Shown: piece by piece, positions 8,469 to 17,191 of the stretch | Layout: each line of letters opens with the position of its first letter | Numbering within the stretch: the first letter of the stretch is position 1 | Source of the DNA: Microbacterium sp. MYb66 | Lineage (GTDB): Bacteria > Actinomycetota > Actinomycetes > Actinomycetales > Microbacteriaceae | Length of the DNA: 64,000 nt | Assembly: GCF_002979435.1 (NCBI RefSeq) | Contig: NZ_PCOV01000006.1 | Span: 1 to 64,000, forward strand | Direction of reading: 5' to 3' | The notes under the pieces: model-generated | Seen by the model: only the letters and a program-made list of their open reading frames with translations | The model's database searches: none | Told to the model about the DNA's origin: nothing | Position numbers and translations under genes: made by a program

Positions 8469-9062
8469 TCAGCCCATGCCCCGCGCCGCCAACGCATCGC
8501 CGATGTCGTCCGCGTGCCGCAGCGCGAGCACGAGCAGCGGGACCACCGCCTGCACGCCCAACCGCACGCCGCGGGCCTGCTCGGCCTCTCGCACGCGATC
8601 GGCGAAACCGGCGATCACCGGGACGGCGGTGATCGTCAGCGAGACCGTTAACGCGACTGCGTCCGGATCGAGTCCGAAGCGTCGGAGCAGACTCAGCAGG
8701 CGGTGCAGCACCGCGAGGAGATCCGCCATCCGCGTGGTGAAGGTCAGCAGGCTCGCCAGCAGGAGCACAGCCACGACGCGTCCCGTGCTGACCCACGCGG
8801 CGACCGGAGACACGAAGACCAGGAGAGCGGTCGCGAGCACGACGATGATCCAGCGCAGGCGCCAGATCTCGAGGAACGGTGCCCGAAGCGGCAGCCCAGC
8901 GACGCCGTAGAGCGCCAGAATCACCAGCAGCGACACAGCGATGCTCACCGGGTCGTGCGGGTAGACGGACAGCACGAGCGCGCCGACGGCCAGGGACGCG
9001 AGCTTGAGTCCGGCAGGAGCGCGGTGAAGCATCCCGGTTCCCGCGCGGTACAGGGCGATCAT
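8469..9062 (-). CDS. bioN: ECF transporter transmembrane component, BioN-like (CbiQ family)
   Basis: The 197-residue product has about five membrane helices and the CbiQ/EcfT coupling motifs near the C-terminus (ADRVREAEQARGVRL and the later ADDIGDALAARGMG). These short Ala-Arg-Gly motifs bind the ATPase. It overlaps bioM by four bases. With BioM it would power biotin uptake with a BioY substrate-binding subunit, which is not in this window. The biotin assignment comes mainly from the regulator site upstream of bioM. Confidence 0.8.
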   Translation of the reverse strand: MIALYRAGTGMLHRAPAGLKLASLAVGALVLSVYPHDPVSIAVSLLVILALYGVAGLPLRAPFLEIWRLRWIIVVLATALLVFVSPVAAWVSTGRVVAVLLLASLLTFTTRMADLLAVLHRLLSLLRRFGLDPDAVALTVSLTITAVPVIAGFADRVREAEQARGVRLGVQAVVPLLVLALRHADDIGDALAARGMG

Positions 9063-9757
9063 GCGCAGGCCTGGCGATACGTCTCGATCACGGTCGACGG
9101 TTCACCGGAGGCGGAGATCCGGCCATCCTCGAACAGGATGGCGGTCTCGCACCTCGCAGCCAGCCCGAGATCGTGCGTCACCAGCACGAGTTGGGCCGGC
9201 TGCGCGAGGAGCAGATCACCGATGCGACGGGAGTTGTGCAGGTCGAGGAGCGTCGTCGGCTCGTCCGCCACGATCACTTGCGGACCGGTGACCATCACCG
9301 AAGCCAGCGCGAGCATCTGCTTCTGCCCGCCCGAGAGACTCGAAGCGGGCACGTCGGCGTGGTCGGCCAGCCCGTGCGCCTCCAGCGTCAGCCGCACGCG
9401 CTCGATCACTTCCGCTTTCGGCCGGCCCCGCAGCGACAGCGCGAGGTCCTCCGCGGGGGTGGGCATCAGGATCTGCGCATCGGGGTTGGTGAACACGAAG
9501 CCCACGCGCTTGCGCACTGCCCCTCGGTCTCGCACGGTGTCGAGGCCGTGCACCGACACCGTGCCGCTGCTGGGCGCGACGAGTCCGTTCAGGAGCCGCG
9601 CGAAGGTCGACTTTCCCGAGCCGTTGGCTCCGATCACCGCGATGCTCCGAGCGGTCAGGTCCACCGTCACATCGTCCAGCACCGGCCGGCCGTCGAACTG
9701 CACCCCCACCCGGTCGAGGGAGATGGGTGCGTGTACGACGCCGACCGACGGTGCCAT
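9059..9757 (-). CDS. bioM: ECF transporter ATPase, BioM-like (CbiO family)
   Basis: The 232-residue product has Walker A GANGSGKST, a Q-loop in VGFVFTNPDAQILMPT (with Asn where many ABC proteins have Gln), signature SLSGGQKQMLALA, Walker B VIVADEPTTLLD and a switch His in LVTHDLG. The ATG at 9757 is chosen because GAGGGAG precedes it and the ABC fold begins soon after; longer forms would run into the promoter and operators. A single ATPase gene means it probably works as a homodimer. The gene is divergent from the TetR gene, with two shared palindromes between them. Confidence 0.85.
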   Translation of the reverse strand: MAPSVGVVHAPISLDRVGVQFDGRPVLDDVTVDLTARSIAVIGANGSGKSTFARLLNGLVAPSSGTVSVHGLDTVRDRGAVRKRVGFVFTNPDAQILMPTPAEDLALSLRGRPKAEVIERVRLTLEAHGLADHADVPASSLSGGQKQMLALASVMVTGPQVIVADEPTTLLDLHNSRRIGDLLLAQPAQLVLVTHDLGLAARCETAILFEDGRISASGEPSTVIETYRQACA

Positions 9758-9782
9758 GCGGACTCCCTCGGGACGACTGACC

Positions 9783-9795
9783 TGAACACTGTTCA
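9783..9795. promoter_or_regulatory. BioQ-type operator 1, TGAACnnnGTTCA
   Basis: TGAACACTGTTCA is a perfect 5-bp inverted repeat with a 3-base centre. It lies within the bioM leader and near the -35 region of the TetR gene. From memory, actinobacterial BioQ regulators of biotin genes bind a 13-bp TGAAC-N3-GTT type site. Confidence 0.75.
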
Positions 9796-9797
9796 CC

Positions 9798-9810
9798 TGA
9801 ACGTCGTTCA
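9798..9810. promoter_or_regulatory. BioQ-type operator 2, TGAACnnnGTTCA
   Basis: TGAACGTCGTTCA is a second perfect copy, two bases after operator 1 and touching the divergent -10 boxes. The centre-to-centre spacing is 15 bp, so two dimers would sit on rotated faces. Confidence 0.75.
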
Positions 9811-9817
9811 CTATAAT
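9810..9817. promoter_or_regulatory. Overlapping divergent -10 boxes of the TetR gene and bioM
   Basis: On the plus strand TATAAT at 9812-9817 is followed by six bases and the ATG at 9824, so the TetR mRNA is predicted leaderless. On the minus strand TATAGT covers 9815 to 9810 and would start bioM transcription near 9803, inside operator 2. Bound repressor would block both. Confidence 0.65.
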
Positions 9818-9823
9818 CGGAGG

Positions 9824-10408
9824 ATGAGTCCAGAGCACAATCCGGTACGCCATGACCGAGACAGCGTCGCCCGGAGTGCGCTCGCCCTGCTCGATGAAGT
9901 GGGCCTCGCCGATCTCTCCATGCGTCGCATCGCCGCCCGACTGGACGTTCAACCCAGCGCCCTGTATTGGCACTTCGCGAGCAAGCAGGAGCTCCTCGCC
10001 GACCTCGCGGACAGGATCACCGCCTCCGTCCCGGAGGGCAGCAGTGGTGTCCTGGCGACCGCACGGGCGATCCGCGACGCGCTCTTCGCCTATCGCGACG
10101 GCGCAGAGCTCGTCCTCAGCACCTATGCTCTCCAACTCGGTTCAGCGCATGCGCAGTCGGTTCTCACTGAGGCGCTGCGGGCGCAGAATGCCGTCGACCC
10201 CGAGGATCGCGGTGCAGCGATCCTGCACTTCGTCCTCGGACACGCCACGCTCGTGCAGCAGCGCATGCACGCCGACAGTCACGGAGCGCTTCCGAGCACC
10301 GCCGAAGTCGACGTGACGGCAGGACTCGATCGCGTCTTCGATCTCGGGGTGACCGCTCTCGCGGGCGAACTCACCGCTCCGACGACTCCGCCGCGTGCCC
10401 GAGCCTGA
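9824..10408 (+). CDS. bioQ: TetR-family repressor, probable BioQ
   Basis: The 194-residue product has an N-terminal TetR helix-turn-helix (LSMRRIAARLDVQPSALYWHFASKQELL, given here as its key stretch RIAARLDVQPSALYWHF) and a C-terminal helical TetR_C ligand domain. The ATG is fixed by the TATAAT box six bases upstream. Divergence from bioM and two TGAACnnnGTTCA palindromes between them match the BioQ biotin-gene repressor of actinobacteria. BioQ usually senses biotin status through the biotin ligase rather than by binding biotin. The last 38 bases overlap the convergent MFS gene. Confidence 0.75.
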   Translation: MSPEHNPVRHDRDSVARSALALLDEVGLADLSMRRIAARLDVQPSALYWHFASKQELLADLADRITASVPEGSSGVLATARAIRDALFAYRDGAELVLSTYALQLGSAHAQSVLTEALRAQNAVDPEDRGAAILHFVLGHATLVQQRMHADSHGALPSTAEVDVTAGLDRVFDLGVTALAGELTAPTTPPRARA

Positions 10409-11741
10409 GGCCCGGTACCACAGCGAGCACGACAAGCCCGACGCAGAACGCGAACACCGCTCCGAATGCCCCGGCCTCACCGCCGAGGGATGCCACCCCG
10501 AGACCGGCCAGGGCGATGGCGACAGCCGCTCCCGTGGAATCGGAGATCGAGAGCGCTGATGAGTTGAACCCCTGGTTCGTGACATCCGAGTAGGCGAGCG
10601 TCAAGACCGTCAGCCGCGGATAGAGCAGCCCCATACCGCCACCCGCGAAAGCCCAACCCCACACGACCACGACCGGCGAGACGTCGAAGACCGCGGCGGC
10701 GAGCACGCACAGCATCGCGATCAGGAGCGAGCCGAGACTGATCAGGGTGATGCGGTGATTCCCCAGGCGTTCACCGAATCGCCCCTGCAACGCGGAAGCT
10801 CCGGCCCAGGCCAGGGCCGCGAGCATCAGTGCGATCCCCGCCCACGTCGCGGTGAAGTCGAACTTCCTCATCAGCAGATAGGGGATGTAGGCCTCTGCGG
10901 CGAAGAACGCCCCTGCCACGATGCCGCGCATGAGCACGACGCTCGGCAGTCCCGCTCCCGCCCGCAGTGTGCGTCGCGGGAGCAGCGGCAGCACAGCGAA
11001 GCCGATCGCCACGACCGCGCCGAGCGCGACCGGCCAGCCGATCACCGGCTCCAAGTCCGCCGAGAATCCGATCACGACCGCGAGCACCGCCACGACGACC
11101 GCGAGAAGGAGGCGCATGATCAGCGCACGCCGGTCCTGGGGCTCTCCTCGGCCCAGATCGACTCCTCGGAGCCGCACCGCGATCGTCAGGAAGGCTACCG
11201 CCGTGAGCACGGCGACTCCGAGGAAAGCCCAGCGCCAGTCGAGGTACTCGGCCACGGCGCCGGCGAGGAACGGGCCGACCATGGACGGCACCACCCACGC
11301 TGCCGCGAACGCCGCGAAGATCCGCCCGTGCAGCTGCGGCGGATACAGCCTCGCCACGACGACATAGAGCGCGACGGTCTGCCCACCTGTACCCAGCCCC
11401 TGCACCAGCCGCCCGATCAGGAACTGGTGCATCGTCACCGCGAAGCCGGAGATCAGCAGGCCGACGATGAAGAGCGTCACGGCCACGTACAAGGCGCCGC
11501 GGGGTCCGCGCGCATCCGACCACGCTCCCGTCGCGACCATGCCGATCACGCTCGTCGCGAGGGTGCCTGCGAAGGCGACGGCGAACAGCGCCTCGCCATC
11601 GAGAGCTTCGCTGACGATCGGCATGACGGTCGTCACTGCGAGGGCCTCGATCGCCGCGAGGAAGATCAGTGCGACCGCGCCGAGGGTGACCCAGAGGCGT
11701 TGGCGATCCCAGATCGTCGGGGCGGTCGCCGATGAGGTCAT
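10371..11741 (-). CDS. MFS transporter (drug exporter type)
   Basis: The 456-residue product has 12-14 membrane segments. The early acidic/hydrophobic segment is AIEALAVTTVMPIVSEAL, and the loop 2-3 motif is SDARGPRGALYVA, a variant of the MFS signature. The later motif RLVQGLGTGGQTVALYVV resembles drug:H+ antiporters of the DHA families. The substrate is unknown. Its start overlaps the stop of the MalY gene by four bases, so the two are co-expressed. Its 3' end runs 38 bases into the end of the convergent TetR gene, leaving no room for a terminator. Confidence 0.85.
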   Translation of the reverse strand: MTSSATAPTIWDRQRLWVTLGAVALIFLAAIEALAVTTVMPIVSEALDGEALFAVAFAGTLATSVIGMVATGAWSDARGPRGALYVAVTLFIVGLLISGFAVTMHQFLIGRLVQGLGTGGQTVALYVVVARLYPPQLHGRIFAAFAAAWVVPSMVGPFLAGAVAEYLDWRWAFLGVAVLTAVAFLTIAVRLRGVDLGRGEPQDRRALIMRLLLAVVVAVLAVVIGFSADLEPVIGWPVALGAVVAIGFAVLPLLPRRTLRAGAGLPSVVLMRGIVAGAFFAAEAYIPYLLMRKFDFTATWAGIALMLAALAWAGASALQGRFGERLGNHRITLISLGSLLIAMLCVLAAAVFDVSPVVVVWGWAFAGGGMGLLYPRLTVLTLAYSDVTNQGFNSSALSISDSTGAAVAIALAGLGVASLGGEAGAFGAVFAFCVGLVVLAVVPGLRLGHAAESSER

Positions 11742-12892
11742 CGACCCACGAGCGCCGCGATGCGCTCGACGGCCTCGGTGATGATCTCAGGGCTCGTTCC
11801 GAAGTTCAGCCGCACATGGCCCGCGCCCTCCGCGCCGAACGCGGGGCCGAAATGCAGGGCGACCCTGGCGTCCTTCAGGATACGTCGTGCCGGATTGTCG
11901 CCCCACTCGAGCGCCGAGAGGTCGATCCACGCGAGATATCCGGCGTCGGGGATGCGGTAGCGCGCCCCGGGAAGGTGCGCGGCGAGCAGATCCTCGAGAA
12001 GGAGGCGGTTCCCGTCGAGAGTCCGAAGCAGCCCGTCGAGCCAGGGATCGCTCTCCTCCGAGAACGCCGCGACCGCGGCGAGCAGACCGAACTGTCCCGT
12101 GCGCCACTCGACTTCCACCGGGAGTCCGCCCACGACGGCGGACGTCTCATCGTCCGCCGTCACCATCAGCGCGCACTTGAGCCCGGCGAGGTTGAACGCC
12201 TTGCTGGCACTGACCACGGCATAGCCGACGCGCTGAGCCGCATCGCTCACCGCGAGGAAGGGCATGAAGCCGGTTCCGGGTTGCGCGAGCGGCGCGTGGA
12301 TCTCGTCGGACACGACGGCGGCACCGAACTCTTCGGCCAGCTCGGCGAGAGCAGCGAGGCTGTCGCGGTCGTGGACCGTGCCGGTCGGATTGTGCGGGTT
12401 GCACAGCAGGATCGCAGTCGCACCGTCTTCGAAGGCTGTCCGGATCCCGTCGAGATCGAGCTCCCACCGTGTGCCCGTGTCGCGCAGGGGCACCCGCTCC
12501 ACCTCGGCACCGGCCTCGGCGACGAGGTCGTAGAAGGGCGGGTAGACCGGTGGTGTCACGACGACCCGCTCCCCCGGTTGCGTGACGCGGCGCAGGATCT
12601 CGACGATCCCCATGCTCACGTCGGCAGTGCTTCGCATGCGAGCAGGATCCGGTTCCCACCCGTAGCGCCGGGTCGCGAACGCCGCAAAGGACTCCGCGAG
12701 GGGCGTGCGCGAAGCGACGTACCCGGTATCGCCGATCTCCACCGCACGCAGCAACGCGGACGAGATCGCCGGCGCCAGGGGAAAGTCGGTCTCCGCGACG
12801 AACAGCGGAAGAACATCAGCCGGGTACTCCCGCCACTTCTCGCTGCTGCGCTCTCGGAGCGCGTCCAGAGACAAGGCCTTCACCTCAAGCAT
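11738..12892 (-). CDS. MalY/PatB-type PLP-dependent C-S lyase or aminotransferase
   Basis: The 384-residue product is a fold-type I PLP enzyme. It has ADVSMGIVEILRR, LCNPHNPTG for cofactor contacts, VSDEIHAPL, and the Schiff-base Lys in VSASKAFNLAGLK. The sequence resembles MalY/PatB cystathionine beta-lyases, which split cystathionine or cysteine conjugates. The ATG at 12892 is chosen because GGGAGA precedes it; a GTG seven codons earlier is less likely. A TACGAT -10 box lies about 60 bases upstream. Coupling with an exporter gene suggests joint handling of a sulfur compound, but this is speculative. Confidence 0.82.
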   Translation of the reverse strand: MLEVKALSLDALRERSSEKWREYPADVLPLFVAETDFPLAPAISSALLRAVEIGDTGYVASRTPLAESFAAFATRRYGWEPDPARMRSTADVSMGIVEILRRVTQPGERVVVTPPVYPPFYDLVAEAGAEVERVPLRDTGTRWELDLDGIRTAFEDGATAILLCNPHNPTGTVHDRDSLAALAELAEEFGAAVVSDEIHAPLAQPGTGFMPFLAVSDAAQRVGYAVVSASKAFNLAGLKCALMVTADDETSAVVGGLPVEVEWRTGQFGLLAAVAAFSEESDPWLDGLLRTLDGNRLLLEDLLAAHLPGARYRIPDAGYLAWIDLSALEWGDNPARRILKDARVALHFGPAFGAEGAGHVRLNFGTSPEIITEAVERIAALVGR

Positions 12893-12980
12893 CGGTTCTC
12901 CCGAGATCTTCACCGCTGCGGCGCGACGACGTCCGAGTCGACACGATCACGTCGGTATCGTACCGAACGACTCGTGCGGG

Positions 12981-13310
12981 TCAGATGGCGAAGCCGAGTG
13001 CGCGCATCATGTCGCGCCCGTCGTCCGTGATCCGCTCCGGACCCCACGGCGGCATCCAGACCCAGTTGATCCGGAAACGATCGACGACGCTGTCCAGAGC
13101 CTGAGCGGTCTGATCTTCGAGCACGTCGGTCAGCGGGCAGCCCGCACTGGTCAGCGTCATGTGGATGACGAGCGCATCGTTCTCGTCATCCCAGGCGAGG
13201 TCGTAGATGAGGCCGAGGTCGACGACGTTGATCCCGAGCTCGGGGTCCATGACGTCTTTGAGAGCCTCGGTGACCGCGTCGTACTTCTCGTCCGTGAGGG
13301 TCGCTGTCAT
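12981..13310 (-). CDS. sufT: SufT-like Fe-S assembly factor (DUF59/MIP18 family)
   Basis: The 109-residue product has the DUF59 motif DPELGINVVDLGLIYDL, the TLTSAGCPLTD loop with the conserved Cys, and a C-terminal WVWMPPWGPERIT segment typical of actinobacterial SufT. It helps mature Fe-S proteins. The ATG is six bases after TAGGCT, so it may have its own leaderless promoter inside the suf cluster. It is the last gene of that cluster. Confidence 0.9.
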   Translation of the reverse strand: MTATLTDEKYDAVTEALKDVMDPELGINVVDLGLIYDLAWDDENDALVIHMTLTSAGCPLTDVLEDQTAQALDSVVDRFRINWVWMPPWGPERITDDGRDMMRALGFAI

Positions 13311-13316
13311 GCGATC

Positions 13317-13322
13317 AGCCTA
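13317..13322 (-). promoter_or_regulatory. Leaderless promoter -10 (TAGGCT) of sufT, made partly from the sufC stop
   Basis: TAGGCT is followed by six bases and the sufT ATG. Its first three bases are the TAG stop codon of sufC. This gives sufT a possible independent promoter. Confidence 0.55.
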
Positions 13323-14090
13323 CGCCTCGATGGGGGCTGCAGGGTCGAGGAAACGGTCGTATCCCTCGTTCTCCAGCCGGTCTGCGAGCTCGGGGCCGCC
13401 CTCTTCCACGATCTTCCCCGCGACCACCACGTGGACGAAGTCGGGGCGGATGTAGCGGAGGATGCGGGTGTAGTGGGTGATCAGCAGCACGCCGAGTCCG
13501 GTGGACTCCTTCGCGCGGTTGACGCCCTCCGAGACGATCTTCAGCGCGTCGACATCGAGTCCCGAGTCGGTCTCGTCGAGGATCGCGAACTTCGGCTTCA
13601 GCACCTCGAGCTGCAGGATCTCGTGGCGCTTCTTCTCACCGCCGGAGAATCCCTCGTTGACGTTGCGCTGCGCGAACTTCGGGTCCATGCGCAGGTTCGA
13701 CATGGCCGCCTTGACGTCCTTGGTCCAGCCGCGGATCGCCGGGGCTTCCCCGTCGAGTGCGGTCTTCGCGGTCCGCAGGAAGTTCGTCACCGTGACGCCC
13801 GGGATCTCGACCGGGTACTGCATGGCGAGGAACAGTCCGGCACGAGCGCGCTCGTCGACCGTCATCTCCAGGACGTCCTGGCCGTCGAACGTGATGGAGC
13901 CGGAGGTCACCGTGTACTTCGGGTGACCGGCGATCGTGTACGCCAGGGTCGACTTGCCGGAGCCGTTGGGGCCCATGATGGCGTGGGTCTCACCGGTGTT
14001 CATGGTGAGGTTGATTCCGTTGAGGATCGGGGTGGTCCCCGCCTCGGTCTCGACCGTCACATGCAGGTCGCGGATCTCGAGAACAGACAT
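13320..14090 (-). CDS. sufC: SufC, Fe-S cluster assembly ATPase
   Basis: The 256-residue ABC-type ATPase has Walker A GPNGSGKSTLAY, signature FSGGEKKRHEILQL and Walker B AILDETDSGLDVDAL, where the DETDSGLD form is typical of SufC. It joins SufB and SufD in the SufBC2D scaffold complex. The gene starts three bases after the Rieske gene stop, with AGGAAG upstream. Confidence 0.96.
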   Translation of the reverse strand: MSVLEIRDLHVTVETEAGTTPILNGINLTMNTGETHAIMGPNGSGKSTLAYTIAGHPKYTVTSGSITFDGQDVLEMTVDERARAGLFLAMQYPVEIPGVTVTNFLRTAKTALDGEAPAIRGWTKDVKAAMSNLRMDPKFAQRNVNEGFSGGEKKRHEILQLEVLKPKFAILDETDSGLDVDALKIVSEGVNRAKESTGLGVLLITHYTRILRYIRPDFVHVVVAGKIVEEGGPELADRLENEGYDRFLDPAAPIEA

Positions 14091-14093
14091 TCT

Positions 14094-14420
14094 TCAGACT
14101 TCCTTAATCACAGTCGGATCGATGAGCACGTCGTCGCCGTCGATCTGGACGACGTAGACCGGGACGGGCTCGTACGCGGGGAGATTCTGGGGCCTTCCGG
14201 TGAGCAGCGAGAACGCCGAGCCATGAGCCCAGCACTCGACGGTGTCGCCTTCCACGAAGCCCTCGGACAGTGAGATCTCGCCGTGGGTGCAGGTGTCGCC
14301 GATGGCGTGGATCATTCCTTCGCCGTCTTTGATCACCGTGATGGGCACGCCGCCCGGCTCGACACGCAGCGGCATGTCCTGCTCGAGGTCGGCGACGCCG
14401 CAGACGCGCTCGGCGGTCAT
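14094..14420 (-). CDS. Rieske-type [2Fe-2S] ferredoxin within the suf cluster
   Basis: The 108-residue product has both Rieske ligand pairs: C44 and H46 in CTHGEISL and C63 and H66 in CWAHGSAF. There is no signal peptide, so it is cytoplasmic and resembles the ferredoxin subunits of non-heme iron oxygenases. It sits between sufD and sufC with a 4-base overlap to sufD. The place suggests electron supply to cluster assembly, but no function is proven. No oxygenase partner is encoded nearby. Confidence 0.9.
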   Translation of the reverse strand: MTAERVCGVADLEQDMPLRVEPGGVPITVIKDGEGMIHAIGDTCTHGEISLSEGFVEGDTVECWAHGSAFSLLTGRPQNLPAYEPVPVYVVQIDGDDVLIDPTVIKEV

Positions 14421-15634
14421 GCACTCACCTCGGCGAGCTCCGTCTCGATCGCCGCCAGCAGCTCGGTCTCGAGAGCGGGGATGCCGAGGCGCTGCACGAT
14501 GTCGGTGAGGAAGCCGAGCACGACGAGCCGCCGCGCCTCTTCCTCGCTGATACCGCGGGCCTGCAAGTAGAACAGCTGCTCGTCGTCGAAACGGCCCGTC
14601 GCACTCGCGTGGCCGGCGCCGAGGATGTCCCCGGTCTCGATCTCGAGGTTGGGGATCGAGTCGGCGCGTGCACCCTCGGTGAGCACGAGGTTGCGGTTCG
14701 CCTCGTAGGAGTCGGTCCCGGTCGCATCCGCTCCGATCAGCACGTCGCCGATCCAGACGCTGTGTGCGCCCTGACCCTGCAGCGCACCCTTGTAGAGGAC
14801 GTCGCCCTTGGTGTGCGGCCCCTTGTGGTGCAGGTAGACCTGACTCTCGAGGTGCTGTCCGGCATCCGCGTAGGACAGGCCGTACAGGTATCCCTCGGAG
14901 CCGGCGCCGGCGAGCTCGACGTTCGGGTTGACGCGCACGACGCCGCCGCCGAAACTCACCACGAAGTGCTTGAGAGTCGCATCCGCTCCGACCCGGGCCT
15001 GGTGCGCTGCTGCGTGAACGGCGTCATCCGCCCACTGCTGCAGGCTGATCACCGTGAGCTTCGCACCGTCGCGCACGATGATCTCGACGTTCTGCGCGTA
15101 CTGGGCAGAGCCCGTGTGCTGGAGGACGACGGTGGCCGAGCTGTGCTCGAGTGCCTCGATCACGATGTGCGCGTCGGCACGACGGTCGGCACCGAGGCCG
15201 GTGATGGCGACGAAGACCGGCTCCGCGACCTCTTCCTCGCGCGGGATCCGCACGTGCAGCGCCTCAGGGGTCCCCTGCCAGGCGACCGCCCCCGTCACGT
15301 CCTCGGCCAGGAAGACCTCGCCGCGAGGGGATGCACCGATCGCGAGCGGAGCCGAGCGGTACTGCTCGCCGGACGTGAACGTGTAGCTGACGCCGTCGTT
15401 CGAGGTGGCCACCTCGAACAGCGAGGTGAGCTGCGCGACCGGTGTGTGCTTCCAGTTCACCTCGCGTCCGGTCGGCGCGCCGAAGTCGGCAGGCTCGAAC
15501 GAATGCGGGCGCTCGGAGCGGGTCTGCACGGGGACGAATCCCGCGGCGGCGACCTGTGCTGCCGGGTCGATGTGCGCGCCTTCGGGCGCGTTGTTGTGCT
15601 GCGCCTCGACAGGCGCTGTCGTCGAGGCCGTCAC
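14417..15634 (-). CDS. sufD: SufD, Fe-S cluster scaffold subunit
   Basis: The 405-residue product has the SufBD beta-helix core and C-terminal helical part, including GAGHASATGRFDDEQLFYLQARGISEEEA (short key part: DDEQLFYLQARGISEEEA). It pairs with SufB and SufC. Translation starts at GTG sharing one base with the sufB TAG stop (TAGTG), so it is coupled to sufB. Confidence 0.94.
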   Translation of the reverse strand: MTASTTAPVEAQHNNAPEGAHIDPAAQVAAAGFVPVQTRSERPHSFEPADFGAPTGREVNWKHTPVAQLTSLFEVATSNDGVSYTFTSGEQYRSAPLAIGASPRGEVFLAEDVTGAVAWQGTPEALHVRIPREEEVAEPVFVAITGLGADRRADAHIVIEALEHSSATVVLQHTGSAQYAQNVEIIVRDGAKLTVISLQQWADDAVHAAAHQARVGADATLKHFVVSFGGGVVRVNPNVELAGAGSEGYLYGLSYADAGQHLESQVYLHHKGPHTKGDVLYKGALQGQGAHSVWIGDVLIGADATGTDSYEANRNLVLTEGARADSIPNLEIETGDILGAGHASATGRFDDEQLFYLQARGISEEEARRLVVLGFLTDIVQRLGIPALETELLAAIETELAEVSA

Positions 15635-17052
15635 TAGCCGACCGATCCTTCCATGCCCATCTCGATGAGCTTGTTCAGTTCCATCGCGTATTCCATGGGC
15701 AGCTCGCGGGCGATCGGCTCGATGAAGCCGCGCACGATCATCGCCATCGCCTCGTCCTCCGGCATGCCGCGGGACTGCAGGTAGAACAGCTGCTCCTCGC
15801 TCACCTTCGAGACCGTGGCCTCATGGCCGAGCTGCACGTCGTCGACACGGATGTCGATCGCCGGGTAGGTGTCGGAGCGCGACTTCGTGTCCACGAGCAG
15901 CGCGTCGCAGCGCACGGTGTTCGCGGAGTGGTGTGCCGCGGCATCCACTCGCACCTCACCGCGGTAGCCGGCGCGACCGCCGCCACGCGCGATCGACTTC
16001 GAGACGATCGACGACTGCGTGTACGGCGCCATGTGGATCATCTTCGCGCCCGCGTCCTGGTGCTGGCCGGGACCGGCGAAGGCGACGGACAGAGTCTCGC
16101 CCTTGGCGTGCTCGCCCATCAGGTAGATCGACGGGTACTTCATCGTCACCTTGGAGCCGATGTTGCCGTCGACCCACTCCATGGTCGCGCCCTCGTATGC
16201 GACGGCGCGCTTGGTGACCAGGTTGTAGACGTTGTTCGACCAGTTCTGGATCGTCGTGTACCGAACGCGGGCGTTCTTCTTCACGATGATCTCGACGACG
16301 GCCGAGTGCAGCGAATCCGACTTGTAGATCGGGGCCGTGCAGCCCTCGATGTAGTGGACGTAGCTGTCCTCGTCGGCGATGATCAGGGTCCGCTCGAACT
16401 GCCCCATGTTCTCGGTGTTGATGCGGAAGTACGCCTGCAGCGGGATCTCGACATGCACGCCCTTGGGGACGTAGACGAACGACCCGCCCGACCAGACGGC
16501 GGTGTTCAGCGCGGCGAACTTGTTGTCCCCCGCGGGGATGACCGAGCCGAAGTACTCCTCGAAGAACTCGGGGTGCTCGCGCAGAGCCGTGTCGGTGTCC
16601 ATGAAGATGACGCCCTGCTGCTCCAGGTCCTCGCGGATCTGGTGGTAGACGACCTCGGACTCGTACTGAGCCGCGACGCCGGCCACGAGCCGCTGACGCT
16701 CGGCCTCGGGGATGCCGAGGCGCTCGTAGGTCTCACGGATCTCGGCGGGGAGGTCCTCCCACGTCTGCGCCTGCTTCTCGGTGGAGCGGACGAAGTACTT
16801 GATGTTGTCGAAGTCGATCTCGCTGAGGTCCGCACCCCAGGTCGGCATCGGCTTGCGTCCGAAGAGCTGATATCCCTTGAGACGGTTCTTCAGCATCCAT
16901 TCGGGTTCGTTCTTGAGAGCCGAGATTCCTCGGACGACGTCTTCCGAGATGCCGCGTTTCGCGATGGCACCCGCAGCGTCCTCATCGTGCCAGCCGAACT
17001 CGTACACCCCCAGACCGTCAAGCTCCGGGCGGTCGATCAGCACATCCGACAT
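15634..17052 (-). CDS. sufB: SufB, Fe-S cluster scaffold subunit
   Basis: The 472-residue product matches SufB in length and in motifs such as YYVRST-like [47 protein letters not shown] and the C-terminal [17 protein letters not shown]. It is the first gene of the suf cluster; GAGGAG precedes the ATG. A TAGAAT -10 box near 17225 would give a leader of about 160 bases. No SufR repressor gene and no sufS or sufU are adjacent, so the cysteine desulfurase must be elsewhere. Confidence 0.96.
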   Translation of the reverse strand: MSDVLIDRPELDGLGVYEFGWHDEDAAGAIAKRGISEDVVRGISALKNEPEWMLKNRLKGYQLFGRKPMPTWGADLSEIDFDNIKYFVRSTEKQAQTWEDLPAEIRETYERLGIPEAERQRLVAGVAAQYESEVVYHQIREDLEQQGVIFMDTDTALREHPEFFEEYFGSVIPAGDNKFAALNTAVWSGGSFVYVPKGVHVEIPLQAYFRINTENMGQFERTLIIADEDSYVHYIEGCTAPIYKSDSLHSAVVEIIVKKNARVRYTTIQNWSNNVYNLVTKRAVAYEGATMEWVDGNIGSKVTMKYPSIYLMGEHAKGETLSVAFAGPGQHQDAGAKMIHMAPYTQSSIVSKSIARGGGRAGYRGEVRVDAAAHHSANTVRCDALLVDTKSRSDTYPAIDIRVDDVQLGHEATVSKVSEEQLFYLQSRGMPEDEAMAMIVRGFIEPIARELPMEYAMELNKLIEMGMEGSVG

Positions 17053-17191
17053 CCAACACTCTCCTCACAGGTCCCAAACGGTGTCATCCGCCCCGACACA
17101 CCTGATCCCCGTCGAGTCTGCGGGAGCGGGTGCCGTTGGTGGGCCCTCATCACCGGCGCTTCCATCGCGCCTAAACTGTTGACGATGGTTC

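Noticed and set aside
12893-12913. GTG at 12913 as the MalY start
   Set aside because: No ribosome-binding site precedes it. The ATG at 12892 has GGGAGA at good distance.
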